Shown here piece after piece: positions 27,144 through 36,858 of a stretch of DNA of 64,000 bases. How positions within the stretch are numbered: position 1 is the first letter of the stretch; each line of letters starts with the position of its first letter. The notes beneath the pieces are model-generated. The model did not search any database, was not told where the DNA came from, and saw only the letters and a program-made list of their open reading frames with translations. The translations under genes were made by a program, and so were the position numbers. Source of the stretch: Roseomonas sp. (GTDB lineage: Bacteria; Pseudomonadota; Alphaproteobacteria; Acetobacterales; Acetobacteraceae); assembly GCA_020249265.1 (NCBI GenBank), contig JADCGA010000001.1:372001-436000 (forward strand), in the 5' to 3' direction.

Positions 27144-27877
27144 CGCCTGCGGCTTTGACCCTTGCGGACCTGACCATGTGCCATGGCCGCCGCCCGGCGG
27201 TGCATCACCTATCGGGCCGGTTTGCGCCAGGTAGCCTGACGGCGATTGTCGGGCCGAATGGCGCGGGAAAATCCACGCTACTCCGCGCTTTGGCTGGGCT
27301 GCAAAAGCCGGAATCGGGGCGCATCGCGCATGAGGGTCGCGCGCGCATCGCCCTGCTGCCGCAATTGGCCGCTTTGGACCGCGCCTTTCCGATTGGCTGC
27401 CGCGATGTGGTGATGCAGGGGCTATGGCCACGCATCGGCGCCTTCCGGGCCGTGCCCGCCGAGGAACACATGCGCGTTGATCAGGCCCTCGCCGCCGTGG
27501 GCCTTGCCGGGCTGGCGAAGCGCCCGGTCGGCAGCCTCTCCGCCGGGCAGATGCAGCGCCTGCTATTTGCGCGGCTTTTGGTGCAGGATGCCGATATCCT
27601 GTTGCTCGATGAGCCCTTCAATGCGGTGGATGCGAAAACCGCCGCCGATCTGCTGCGCCTGATTCGCCAATGGCATGGCGAAGGCCGCACGGTGATTGCC
27701 GTTTTGCATGATCTTGATCTGGTGACGCGGGAATTTCCGGAAACGCTTTTGCTCGCGCGGGATCTGATCGCCTGGGGGCCGACCGAACAGGCACTCTCGC
27801 CCGCCAATCGCCTGAAGGCGCGGCAAATGGCCGAAGGCTGGGCAGATGAGGCTGAGGCTTGTGAGCGCGCGGCTTAA
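27140..27877 (+). CDS. znuC: Zinc/metal ABC transporter ATP-binding protein
   Basis: A 245-residue ABC ATPase of the ZnuC/MntB-type branch. Walker A is AIVGPNGAGKSTLLRAL, the signature is GSLSAGQMQRLLFARLL, Walker B is DADILLLDEPFNAVD, and the switch His is in VIAVLHDLDLV. It powers uptake through the permease at 27991. The ATG at 27140 overlaps the leader ORF. The zinc assignment rests on the possible Zur box and the paired ABC-3 permease. No substrate-binding protein (znuA) or zur gene is seen in the window. Confidence 0.85.
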   Translation: MTPAALTLADLTMCHGRRPAVHHLSGRFAPGSLTAIVGPNGAGKSTLLRALAGLQKPESGRIAHEGRARIALLPQLAALDRAFPIGCRDVVMQGLWPRIGAFRAVPAEEHMRVDQALAAVGLAGLAKRPVGSLSAGQMQRLLFARLLVQDADILLLDEPFNAVDAKTAADLLRLIRQWHGEGRTVIAVLHDLDLVTREFPETLLLARDLIAWGPTEQALSPANRLKARQMAEGWADEAEACERAA

Positions 27878-27878
27878 A

Positions 27879-27980
27879 CTAGAGCGATTTCCGTTCACCT
27901 TCGTTCACGGCAACCGCTCTAGATTATTGTTTGGTCGCATTTTCCGAGCCGCCAAGTGTGCCACTTGGCTTGAAAATGCT
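27879..27980 (+). repeat. Dispersed palindromic repeat family 2, copy 2 (fills znuC-znuB gap)
   Basis: A double-hairpin element. TAGAGCG (27880-27886) pairs with CGCTCTA (27916-27922), and GCATTTTC (27938-27945) pairs with GAAAATGC (27972-27979), with CCAAGTG/CACTTGG inside. It begins two bases after the znuC stop and ends about 10 bases before the znuB start, occupying the whole intercistronic region. A diverged copy is at 8105-8206. Units of this type are widespread in alphaproteobacteria. Confidence 0.8.
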
Positions 27981-27990
27981 CCGGCCCGCC

Positions 27991-28857
27991 ATGATTGAGG
28001 CGCTGTTCGCCCCCTTCATCGAATTCGGCTTTATGCGCCGCGCCTTGGTGGGGTCACTCGCCCTTGCCATCGCAGCACCACCGCTTGGCGTTTTCCTGAT
28101 GCTGCGCCGGATGAGCCTGACGGCTGATGTCCTTTCCCATGGCGCGCTGCCGGGTGTTGCGGTGGCGTTCCTGATCGCGGGGCTTTCCGTACCCGCGCTG
28201 TGGTTTGGTGGCCTGGTCGCGGGGCTTTTGGTGGCGGTCGGTGCCGGCGCGCTGGCGCGGGTTACCGGCGGGCGGGAAGATGCGACGCTGGCGGCGCTTT
28301 ATCTGCTGGCGCTTGGGCTTGGCGTTGCGCTGATATCGATGGGCGGTGGTGCGGGAGATTTGAAGCATATCCTGTTTGGCAGCGTGCTTGGGGTGGATGA
28401 TGCCGCACTTTTGCTGATGGCCGGCGTTGCGACGCTGACGCTGGTAAGCCTTGCGATTGGCTGGCGGCCCTTGGTGCTGGAATGTTTTGACCCGGCCTTT
28501 GCCGCGGCCACCGGCGCGCGCGGCGGGTTATGGCATTTGGTTTTCATGGGGCTTGTGGTGCTGAACATGCTCTCGGCCTTTTTGGCTTTGGGCACGCTGA
28601 TGGCCGTTGGGTTGATGATGCTGCCCGCCATTGCCGCGCGGCATTGGGCGGCGGAGATTGCCGGAATGGTCTATGCCGCTTGCATTATTGCCTTGGCTTC
28701 CAGCGTGATTGGTCTGTTGCTGTCCTATCACGCCGATCTGCCAACGGGCCCCGCGATTGTGCTGATGGCGGGCGCGGTTTGGGCAGTTTCCGTGCTGTTT
28801 GGCCCGGTGGATGGGCTGGCGCAGCGCGTGATCCGGCGGCGGCATTTGACTGGCTAG
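27991..28857 (+). CDS. znuB: Zinc/metal ABC transporter permease
   Basis: A 288-residue ABC-3 family permease with about eight TM helices. LMLRRMSLTADVLSHGALPGVAVAFL is the conserved ABC-3 N-terminal block, and LGTLMAVGLMMLPAIAARHWA and DLPTGPAIVLMAGAVWAVSVLFGP are typical C-terminal segments. The ATG at 27991 lies just past the repeat. The frame is open 60 bases upstream through the repeat, but those residues are not family-like. Confidence 0.88.
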   Translation: MIEALFAPFIEFGFMRRALVGSLALAIAAPPLGVFLMLRRMSLTADVLSHGALPGVAVAFLIAGLSVPALWFGGLVAGLLVAVGAGALARVTGGREDATLAALYLLALGLGVALISMGGGAGDLKHILFGSVLGVDDAALLLMAGVATLTLVSLAIGWRPLVLECFDPAFAAATGARGGLWHLVFMGLVVLNMLSAFLALGTLMAVGLMMLPAIAARHWAAEIAGMVYAACIIALASSVIGLLLSYHADLPTGPAIVLMAGAVWAVSVLFGPVDGLAQRVIRRRHLTG

Positions 28858-28944
28858 TTTTGCGCGCTTGACCTTGGCCTGATCCGGTTTCAGCCTTTCT
28901 CCAAAGCCACTCGAACACGCGTGGCAAGAAGGGGAGAACATCGA

Positions 28945-29922
28945 ATGGCCGATTTGCGTCTGACACGCCGTGCAGCCTTGGGCCTTCTGGCCGCACCTAC
29001 CCTGGCCCGCGCGCAAAGTGCCGATGTTTGGCCGTCGCGCAGCATTCGCCTGGTGGTGCCCTTCGGGCCAGGTGGTCCCACTGATGTCATGGCGCGCGTC
29101 ATTGCACCTGGGCTTGCGGCGGCACTTGGCAGGCCCGTGGTGGTGGAAAACCGCCCCGGCGCCAGCGGCAATGTCGGTATCGCCCATGCGGCACGCAGCG
29201 CGCCCGATGGCTATACGCTGCTGGTGACGTCCACCGGTTTCGTCGTGAACCCGACGCTGTTCCGCAACCCTGGCTATGACATCACGAAGGATTTCGCGCC
29301 GATCACGGAATTGGGCGCCTCGCCCAATACCATCCTGACAAAACCAGATAGCGGCATCACCTCTGTTGCTGATCTTGTGGCGCGCGCCAAGGCAACGCCG
29401 GGCGGGCTCAATATCGCTAATCCAGGGCTTGGTTCCACGCCGCATCTGACCGCCGAGTTGCTGCGGCTACGCACGGGTATCGAATTGGTGCAGGTCACGC
29501 ATCAAAGCGCGGCGCAGGCGGTGCAAGCGGTATTGGCCGGCACCACGCCGATTGGCGTTGCCGCCCTGCCACCGGCGCATGCGCTGATCAAGGCCGGTAC
29601 CTTGCGCGCCTTGGCCATCACTGGGGAACAGCGCTGGCATGATTTGCCCGATCTGCCGACCATGGTGGAGCTTGGCTATGATGGGTTTGTTTCCGAAACC
29701 TTCCAGGGCTTGCTGGCACCCGCCGGCACGCCGCAAGCCATTCTGGATCGTTGCGCGCAAGTGGCGATTGCGCTGCTGAATGAGGCTGAGACCCGCAACC
29801 GATTGCTTGGTGCGGGCTTCACGCTGAATGCGCGTGGCCCGGAAGCGCTGGCGCAACGCATTGCGCGTGAAGTGCCACTTTGGCGCGATGTGATCGAAAA
29901 GGCGGGGATTCCGCGGGAGTGA
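28945..29922 (+). CDS. Bug/TctC-family tripartite tricarboxylate transporter substrate-binding protein
   Basis: A 325-residue periplasmic binding protein. A twin-arginine-like signal (RLTRRAALGLLAAPTLARAQ) is followed by WPSRSIRLVVPFGPGGPTDVMARVIAPGL, the usual Bug N-terminus, and VVENRPGASGNVG with GYTLLVTSTG. It binds small carboxylates or related ligands. No TctA/TctB membrane genes are adjacent, which is common for these orphan proteins. The ATG at 28945 follows GGGGAG. Confidence 0.9.
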   Translation: MADLRLTRRAALGLLAAPTLARAQSADVWPSRSIRLVVPFGPGGPTDVMARVIAPGLAAALGRPVVVENRPGASGNVGIAHAARSAPDGYTLLVTSTGFVVNPTLFRNPGYDITKDFAPITELGASPNTILTKPDSGITSVADLVARAKATPGGLNIANPGLGSTPHLTAELLRLRTGIELVQVTHQSAAQAVQAVLAGTTPIGVAALPPAHALIKAGTLRALAITGEQRWHDLPDLPTMVELGYDGFVSETFQGLLAPAGTPQAILDRCAQVAIALLNEAETRNRLLGAGFTLNARGPEALAQRIAREVPLWRDVIEKAGIPRE

Positions 29923-30749
29923 GGCTGCGCTACTGGCGCAAGGGATGATGGGGCCTTTCTGGGCGAGACAGGTCACATGATCGCCCTATGTCGTGAATAG
30001 CGCGTGAATATCCGCAACCGTCACATTGCCAGCCAGGATGACATCATCACCCGCGCCGCCATTGAAGTTATTGGCCAGCCCATTGCCGATCAGCATGTCA
30101 TTGCCTGCGCCACCTGTGATGGTGATGTCGGAGATACCAGCCGCGATCCGAAGCGTCTCCACATGATCGGGCATGGTCATGCTGACGGAGGTTATGATGG
30201 TATCCGCGCCGCCTCCGCTGGTTTCGATGATCAGGTCCAGGGAGTCACCTATGACGAAGACATCATTACCGCCGCCGCCATCCAATGTGTCGCGGCCCGC
30301 ACCGCCGGTCAGTGTGTCATTGCCACCAAGGCCGCTTAGCCACGCATTCTCGGCCCCCACAATCAGCGCATCTGGCCCCGCAGTGCCAAGCTGCGTCGGG
30401 CCAACCGCATCCGTCACCGTAACGGCGACGGCCTGGACCGCAGGGCTGAACACGTTATCCGTCGCGATGACAATCAAGTCATAGACATTATTGCCGCCCG
30501 TATCGGCGGGCGCTTCGAAATTAGGTGATGTCCTGAAGCGCACCGCGCCGGTGGTCGCATCTATCGTGAACTGAGCCGCATCAATGCCGGAAAGCGACCA
30601 GTTGAGCGTCGCGCCCACATCCGGGCCGGTAGCGGTGGCCTGGTAGATGATATCGCCGGCGGGGCGATTCTCAGCCGAGACCGCTGCCGCTTCCGAGGTA
30701 ATCGCCAGCGCCTCGTTCTGCGCCGTGACGGTGACGTTGATTGAAGGTA

Positions 30750-31539
30750 TGTTGCGCCAGGCCAGCAGCGTGTCGCCGCCCCCGCCCAAGACGAGGTCGA
30801 GCCGCCCATCGCCATCCAGATCAACGAAGCTGGGCGTGCTCCAGTAGCCGACATCAATGCCGTTGAAGGGGTTGGCGCTGCCGGTCAGCGCGATGAAGCC
30901 ACTTGCCGTATTGCGCCAGGCCCGCAGCGCGCCGAAGTACTCGCCCGCGACGAGGTCGAGCCGCCCATCGCCATCCAGATCGACGAAGCTGGGCGTGCTG
31001 TTAAAGCCGACATCAATGCCGTTGAAGGGGTTGGCGCTGCCGGTCAGCGCGAAGAAGCCGCTGCCCGTACCCGTATTGCGCCAGGCCCGCAGCGCGCCGT
31101 CGTTTGCTCCCGAGACGAGGTCGAGCCGCCCATCGCCATCCAGATCGACGAAGCTGGGCGTGCTACCAGTGCCGACATCAATGCCGTTGAGGGGGTTGGC
31201 GCTGCCGGTCAGCGCGGAGAAGCCGCTGCCCGTATTGCGCCAGGCCCGCAGCGCGCCGAAGTACTCGCCCGCGACGAGGTCGAGTCGCCTGTCATTATCC
31301 AGGTCCACAAAGGTGGGCGTGCTGGTGTAGCCGACATCAATGCCGTTGAAGGGGTTGACGCTGCCGGTCAGCGCGGTGAAGCCGCTGCCCGTATTGCGCC
31401 AGGCCCGCAGCGCGCCGAAGTACTCGCCCGCGACGAGGTCGAGCCGCCTATCGCCATCCAGGTCGACGAAGCTGGGCGCGCTCCTGGAGCCGACATCAAT
31501 GCCGCTGAAGGGGTTGGCGCTGCCGGTCAGCGCGGTGAA
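30750..31539 (-). repeat. C-proximal block of five FG-GAP-like repeats
   Basis: Five tandem coding units of about 159-165 bases (53-55 residues), each with ALTGSANPFNGIDVG, STPSFVDLDGDGRLDLV and LRAWRN. DLDGDGRLDLV is a calcium-binding FG-GAP/VCBS-like loop. The units are highly similar at nucleotide level, a good substrate for recombination. In this block the linker between units is short (TGSG). Confidence 0.85.
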
Positions 31540-32004
31540 TTGCGCTGTCGGCGCAGCCGCTAAACGCCCGACGGCATCCACCACATCCAGGGTCAGGCTT
31601 CGCGTCGCTGTCGGCGTATCGCTGATATTGCCATAGGCCAGCCGCTGGATCAGCGCATCCACCGCCGCACCCGTGACGGCGCTGGCGAAGGTCACGGTAA
31701 AATCGCCGCCTACCCCGCCCGTAGCAGTGCCAATGGTCACACCGCCATAGCTGATCGTGCTGCCGGAGACGCCGATCTGCCCGGCGCCACTGCCTTCCGA
31801 GAGGATCGAGACCCGGTCCTCGGCCAGCAGGCCACCAACCACCAGCCGGCCCCCCGCCAGGCTGTCAACCGCCGTAAACTCCACATCGCTATCCAGCAAT
31901 TGCGGCGCGGCGTTCACCGTATTCTCAGCGAAGGTCACGCCCGGCCCGAACCCGGTGAGCACGGGGCTGTCCGCCGTCACGGTGACCATGATTGAAGGCA
32001 GCGG

Positions 32005-32842
32005 CGTGGTGTTGCGCCAGACCCGCAGCGTGCCGTAGTTCTCGCCCGCGACGAGGTCGAGCCGCCCATCGCCATCCAGATCAACAAAGCTGGGCGTGCT
32101 GTTGAAGCCGACATCAATGCCGTTGAAGGGGTTGGCGCTGCCGGTCAGCGCCGTGAAGGCCGGCGCCCCCGCGCTGCCCGTGTTGCGCCAGACCCGCAGC
32201 GTGCCGTCGTTATTGCCCGAGACGAGGTCGAGCCGCCCATCGCCATCCAGATCAACAAAGCTGGGCGTGCTAATGATGCCGACATCAATGCCGATGAAGG
32301 GGTTGGCGCCGCCGGTCAGCGCCGTGAAGGCCGGCGCCCCCGCGCTGCCCGTGTTGCGCCAGGCAAACAGCACGCCGGTGTCCGCGCCCGAGACGAGGTC
32401 GAGCCGCCCATCGCTGTCCAGATCGACAAAGCTGGGCGTGCTCCTAAAGCCGACATAAATGCCGTTGAAGGGGTTGGCGCTACCGGTCAGCGCCGTGAAG
32501 GCCGGCGCCCCCGCGCTGCCCGTGTTGCGCCAGGCCAGCAGCGCGCCCAAGCCCTCGCCCGAGACGAGGTCGACCGCCCATCGCCATCCAGATCACAGAA
32601 GCTGGGCGTGCTCCTGGAGCCGACATCAATGCCGTTGAAGGGGTTGGCGCTGCCGGTCAGCGCCGTGAAGGTCGGCGCCCCCGCGCTGCCCGTGTTGCGC
32701 CAGGCCAGCAGCGTGCCGTTGTACTCGCCCGAGACGAGGTCGAGCCGCCCATCGCCATCCAGATCAACGAAGCTGGGCGTGCTCCTGGAGCCGACATCAA
32801 TGCCGTTGAAGGGGTTGGCGCCGCCGGTCAGCGCCGTGAAGG
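32005..32842 (-). repeat. N-proximal block of five FG-GAP-like repeats
   Basis: Five tandem units of about 168-171 bases (56-57 residues). They differ from the other block by the linker NTGSAGAPAFTAL. The frameshift lies in the second unit, between 32573 and 32574, where the sequence reads GTCGACCGCCC instead of the GTCGAGCCGCCC found in sister units. Confidence 0.85.
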
Positions 32843-33375
32843 CCAGCGCTACCCCAATCACCTGCGCCCCGCTGGCATCCACCACATCCAGGGTCAAGTC
32901 GCGTGCCGCGGTTGGCGTATCGCTGACATTGGCATAGGCCAGCCGCTGGATCAGCGCATCCACCGCCGGACCCGTCACGGCGCTATTGAAGGTCACGGTG
33001 AAAGCACTGCCCACACCGCCCGAAGCCGCGCCAATCGCCACCCCGCCATAGCTGATGGTGCTGCCGGAGACGCCGATCTGCCCGGCGCCATTGCCTTCCG
33101 TGAGGATCGAGACCCGGTCCTCGGCCAGCAGGCCACCAACCACCAGCTGGCCCCCCGCCAGGCTGTCACCCGCCGTAAACACCACATTGCTATCAAGCAA
33201 TTGCGGCGCGGCGTTCACCGTATTCTCAGCAAAGGTCACGCTTGGGGCGAAGCCGGTGATCGTGATGGACATCAGGCAACCTCAAGATTCATGCAAGGGA
33301 TGATGGGTGGGGCGGCGTTGCCCGCCGGGCATTGTTCGATGCAGCGACGGGTTCGCCGAAGCGGGATCAAGGGAT

Positions 33376-33500
33376 TAGTGGTGCGATTCATGCTTACCTT
33401 TCCCGATCCAAAACTGCCCCCGCGCGCCACTAGCCCCATGTTTGGTGGGCCGATTCACGCTGGTGCCGGGAGGTCCGGCACTGATGAATGCCATCAAACT
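33376..33500 (+). repeat. Dispersed repeat family 1, copy B
   Basis: Arms TAGTGGTGCG (33376-33385) and CGCGCCACTA (33423-33432), one mismatch, enclose TTCATGCTTACCTTTCCCG, as in copies A and C. The tail TTTGGTGGGCCGATTCACGC matches copy A. The end of the element is less clear here. It occupies the 551-base gap between the RTX gene and the TIGR03032-like gene, together with the 18-base motif at 33523-33540. The remaining part (33541-33823) holds an AT-rich region around 33660-33720, a plausible promoter for the next gene. Confidence 0.7.
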
Positions 33501-33823
33501 GAGCATGCCAAGGTCGCGGTGTTCTGTGACTTTTGGTACAGACGGGCGTGAAAAACACAGGCAGTTTGGGGGCAGCGCGCGTGGCACTTGCCTGCTGTTT
33601 CCGGCTCGATCATGTCGCGCTGGTTTCCCAACTTGTCTGATCCCTGAAGCCTGTATTGACCCTGAAACCTTATTAATCTTATTGATAACAAATTAACGGC
33701 ACGTTCACTATTCCGCAAGGGAGATTCTTGCCAGAATTTTCAAAACTACCCAAGACGACACGGAAGATATACAATCCTGGGTTACATATTCAGACCTTCA
33801 GCACAACCAATCAAAAGGCCATT

Positions 33824-34918
33824 ATGTCCAACGCCGAACCCACCGCAGAAACGCCAAGCCCCACCGAAGCCAAAGGCCCCATCCTGCTCGCCGCGCCTGG
33901 CTTCACCGCCTGGCTTGCGGAAGCGGGCGTGAGTGTCGCGCTCACCACCTATCAGGCGGGGCGGATCATTCTGTTGGGGCTCCGCCCAGATGGTACACTC
34001 CGCGCCCATGAAAGACTGATCGAACAATGCCAAGGGCTATGGAGCGATGGTTCTGAAATCTGGGTCAGCGGCAAGACCATGCTCTGGCGCTTCGCCAATG
34101 CCGTGCCGGCGGGGATGATGACGCAGCGCGGCGCTGATCGGCTTTTCATCCCGCGGGAAGGGCGGGTGACGGGCGCGCTCGATATCCACGATATCGGCCA
34201 TGGCATGTTTGGCGACATGACGGCGCCTGGGCCGATTTTCGTGGCAACTCAGTATAATTGCCTCGCGACCATCAGCGATCGCGCGGCGTTTCGCCCGCTC
34301 TGGCGCCCGCCCTTTGTCACTGCGCTGGTGCCGGAGGATCGTTGCCATCTGAACGGGCTTGCGATGGATGATGGCGTGCCGGCGTTTGTCACAGCAGTAT
34401 CGGCTTCCGATGTGCAGGATGGCTGGCGGGATCGGCGGCGTGATGGCGGTGTGGTGGTGCATGTGGCAAGCGGAGAGATCGTTGCGCGCGGGCTTTCCAT
34501 GCCGCATTCGCCGCGCCTCCATCAGGGCCGGCTATGGGTGCTGAATTCCGGCGCGGGTGAATTGGGCGTGGTTGATCCGGCCAGTGGCAAGTTTGAGCCA
34601 GTGGCGTTTCTGCCCGGCTATGCGCGCGGGCTTGCCTTCTTCGGGCGCTATGCGGTGGTGGGGCTTTCGCGCCCGCGTCATAATCAAACCTTTGAAGGTC
34701 TGGCATTGGAAGAAGCGCTCAAGACGCGCGATGCAGAGCCGCGCTGCGGGCTGGTGGTGGTGGATATTGAAACCGGACGCACGCTGCAGTGGCTGCGCTT
34801 TGAGCATACGATTAATGAGCTTTACGATGTCGCGCTACTGCCCGGGGTGCGCCAGGCGGAAGCGCTGGGCTTTCAGGGTGATGATCTGGCTGGTGCGACG
34901 GAGCCTGAGGTGGCGTAG
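33824..34918 (+). CDS. TIGR03032-like beta-propeller protein
   Basis: A 364-residue protein matching the TIGR03032 family (function unknown). Visible family segments are SVALTTYQAGRIILLGLRPD, RGADRLFIPREGRVTGALDI, HLNGLAMDDGVPAFVTAVSASD, and MPHSPRLHQGRLWVLNSGAGELG. The repeated W/G-rich strands suggest a beta-propeller. There is no signal peptide. The ATG at 33824 is used because of AAAAGG upstream, and a TTG frame from 33728 is also open. Related genes are known beside extracellular RTX/repeat proteins, as here. Confidence 0.8.
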   Translation: MSNAEPTAETPSPTEAKGPILLAAPGFTAWLAEAGVSVALTTYQAGRIILLGLRPDGTLRAHERLIEQCQGLWSDGSEIWVSGKTMLWRFANAVPAGMMTQRGADRLFIPREGRVTGALDIHDIGHGMFGDMTAPGPIFVATQYNCLATISDRAAFRPLWRPPFVTALVPEDRCHLNGLAMDDGVPAFVTAVSASDVQDGWRDRRRDGGVVVHVASGEIVARGLSMPHSPRLHQGRLWVLNSGAGELGVVDPASGKFEPVAFLPGYARGLAFFGRYAVVGLSRPRHNQTFEGLALEEALKTRDAEPRCGLVVVDIETGRTLQWLRFEHTINELYDVALLPGVRQAEALGFQGDDLAGATEPEVA

Positions 34919-35020
34919 GGCGATTGATGGTTTTTTGCGTCGGCTCGCGCCGGTGTAGTGCTGACCACCTAACAGCTCGGGCGCTGCTTACGCCTTCCCT
35001 GACCCCAGGCGCGCGTAATC

Positions 35021-35653
35021 TCACCCCGCCTTCGCCTGTAACTGCGTCAGTTCTGCCAGAAAACGTTCCGCCGCCACCCCCGGCGCCCATGGCCGCCAAG
35101 GTTCCCCACCATAACGCCCGGCCAGCGGGTCGCGCGCCAAAACCGCCGCGCGAATACCCAGCGTTTCGCGCATCTCCGCTTCCGTCCAACCGGCGACATG
35201 CACCGCTTCAGCCGCCGCGGCGGCGATATCAGCGGCCTTATGCGCGCGCTTGTCTTCCACGCCCCAGGGCAGCAGGCGATAGCGCAGCGCCACTACCGCT
35301 GAAAGGCTTGCCTGCAAGGCCGCGAAACGCTCCCCCAAAAAGGGCTTGAGCGGTGAGATGCAATCGAAATTGATCAATCCCTCATCCGCATCATGCAGCA
35401 ATTCGCGCAATTCTTCTGCCGGCGTCAGCCAATGGCGCGTGCGCTGGCGGCGGAGTTGCAGCACGAAAAGCGCGTGCTGCGCGACGGAAAGCGGTTCTGG
35501 CCAAATGGAATGCCCGCCCCAGCGAAAGGTGCGCGCAAGCCCTGTCGCCAGATCATCATCCGTCCAATCGAAAGGTGTCGGTGACAGCAAATCCAGCCGC
35601 CGCCCGGATGGCAGGCGCACCCAGGCGCGTTCAGGTCTGGGTGCGGCCATCAT
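35021..35653 (-). CDS. HD-domain phosphohydrolase
   Basis: A 210-residue hydrolase of the YfbR-like HD superfamily. LSVAQHALFVLQL supplies the first His, LRELLHDADEGLINFD is the HD motif with acidic follow-up, and SPLKPFLGERFAALQ is typical of the family. It is probably a nucleotide phosphohydrolase. The start overlaps the stop of asparaginase by one base (TGATG), so it is translationally coupled. Confidence 0.82.
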   Translation of the reverse strand: MMAAPRPERAWVRLPSGRRLDLLSPTPFDWTDDDLATGLARTFRWGGHSIWPEPLSVAQHALFVLQLRRQRTRHWLTPAEELRELLHDADEGLINFDCISPLKPFLGERFAALQASLSAVVALRYRLLPWGVEDKRAHKAADIAAAAAEAVHVAGWTEAEMRETLGIRAAVLARDPLAGRYGGEPWRPWAPGVAAERFLAELTQLQAKAG

Positions 35654-36648
35654 CAATAGGTCGCGAAGACGCGCCTGATGCCATCATCATCCAACCCCTT
35701 GGTCAGCGCGAGCGATAGCAAGATGCGCGCCTTTTGCGGGGTCAGGTTATCGGCACTAATAAAACCGGATTTGTCGGCGCGCTGCGTGCGGAAGGTGCGG
35801 CCTGATCCGGCGCGGGTGGAAAGCACCAGCTTCACACCGGCAGCAACCGCCGCTTCGCCGGCTTTCACCATGGCGGGCGTGATGTAGCCAGGCGCGAAGC
35901 CCGCCGTGACAATGCCCTTGGCACCGGCAGCGACAAAGGCATCAATCGCCGCGCCATCGGCGCCCGCATAGCAATAGGCGATATCCACGCGCGGCAGCGC
36001 ATCAAGCCCACGCACATCAAATTCCGTCTCAGGTGCAATCTTGCGGATGGGCTTGCGATACCAGGCGATCATATCGCCATCGGCATGACCCAGCGCGCCG
36101 AAATCCGCCGTGCGGAAGGTTTGCATGCGCAGTGTCGAGGTTTTCGTGACATCGCGCGCCGCCTGAATTTCATCATTCAGCAGCACCAGCGCGCCGAGCC
36201 CTCGCGCGCCTGGATCGGCGGCGACACGAATGGCATTGACGATATTCATCGGCCCATCGCCCGAAAGCGCAGATGCCGGGCGCTGCGCGCCGACCAGCAC
36301 CACGGGGATGGAAATCTTTAGCGTGAGCGAAAGGAAATAGGCGGTTTCCTCAAGGCTTGCCGTGCCATGCGTGATGACAATGCCGGCGAGCTTGGGGTCT
36401 TCCGCCGCCAGCTTATGGCAAAGCCCGAGCAATTCCTTCCATTCCGGCCAGGCCAATTGCGTGGAGGGAATGGCGCGGAACGGGACCGGCAGCACCTCCG
36501 CAACAAGGGCGGTTTCTGGAATTCGCGCCAGCAACCCATTCACATCCAGCACCGTGCCATTGGCCAGATAATCCAGGATATCAAGCGGGCCCGTCCCCAT
36601 CGAGGAAATGGTTCCGCCCGTGCCAATCACGGCAACGCGCGGCTTCAT
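35653..36648 (-). CDS. L-asparaginase
   Basis: A 331-residue type I/II asparaginase. The first active-site motif VAVIGTGGTISSMG carries the nucleophile Thr, and the second GIVITHGTASLEETAYFL supplies the Thr-Lys-Asp partner region; VVLVGAQRPASALSGDGPMN is the third family block. There is no signal peptide, so it is probably cytoplasmic. It converts L-Asn to Asp and ammonia. Glutaminase-like side activity is possible. Start at 36648. Confidence 0.92.
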   Translation of the reverse strand: MKPRVAVIGTGGTISSMGTGPLDILDYLANGTVLDVNGLLARIPETALVAEVLPVPFRAIPSTQLAWPEWKELLGLCHKLAAEDPKLAGIVITHGTASLEETAYFLSLTLKISIPVVLVGAQRPASALSGDGPMNIVNAIRVAADPGARGLGALVLLNDEIQAARDVTKTSTLRMQTFRTADFGALGHADGDMIAWYRKPIRKIAPETEFDVRGLDALPRVDIAYCYAGADGAAIDAFVAAGAKGIVTAGFAPGYITPAMVKAGEAAVAAGVKLVLSTRAGSGRTFRTQRADKSGFISADNLTPQKARILLSLALTKGLDDDGIRRVFATY

Positions 36649-36858
36649 GCCGGCGCCCCTGATGCTGCGGTCCTTGGTCGTTCAATCACCTGATCCACGG
36701 TCATGACATCTCCAAAAATATTTCAAGAATTGGCGCATGAGGCAGTTGCTTGCGCTCTACCCCATCCCATCGGCCGATTGCGTGCCAGACAGCATAGCGT
36801 GACTTGTTTCGTTCCATCGCGCCATGGCCCTCTCGGTCCGCGCGGAGGAAGGCCGCGC

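Larger units (their letters stand above)
29986..33272 (-). pseudogene. Secreted RTX/FG-GAP repeat protein, frameshifted
   Basis: Together the two frames encode a roughly 1095-residue extracellular-type protein. An ATG at 33272 gives MSITITGFAPSVTFAENTVN, a roughly 130-residue beta domain, then five FG-GAP-like repeats (NPFNGIDVG..STPSFVDLDGDGRLDLV). The same domain and five more repeats follow, then a cadherin-like segment and C-terminal RTX motifs (GGNDTLTGGAGRDTLDGGGG and GGAGNDMLIG). There is no signal peptide, which fits type I secretion, but no HlyBD genes are near. Compared with the other copies one G is missing after 32573, breaking the frame. The second part is open from 32550 to 29986. 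It is a pseudogene, a phase-variable gene or a sequencing slip. Confidence 0.75.

Noticed and set aside
30750-32842. Regularly spaced repeats of about 160-170 bases, at first glance array-like
   Set aside because: Not a CRISPR array. The units are contiguous coding repeats (FG-GAP-like) with no unique spacers and no cas genes nearby.
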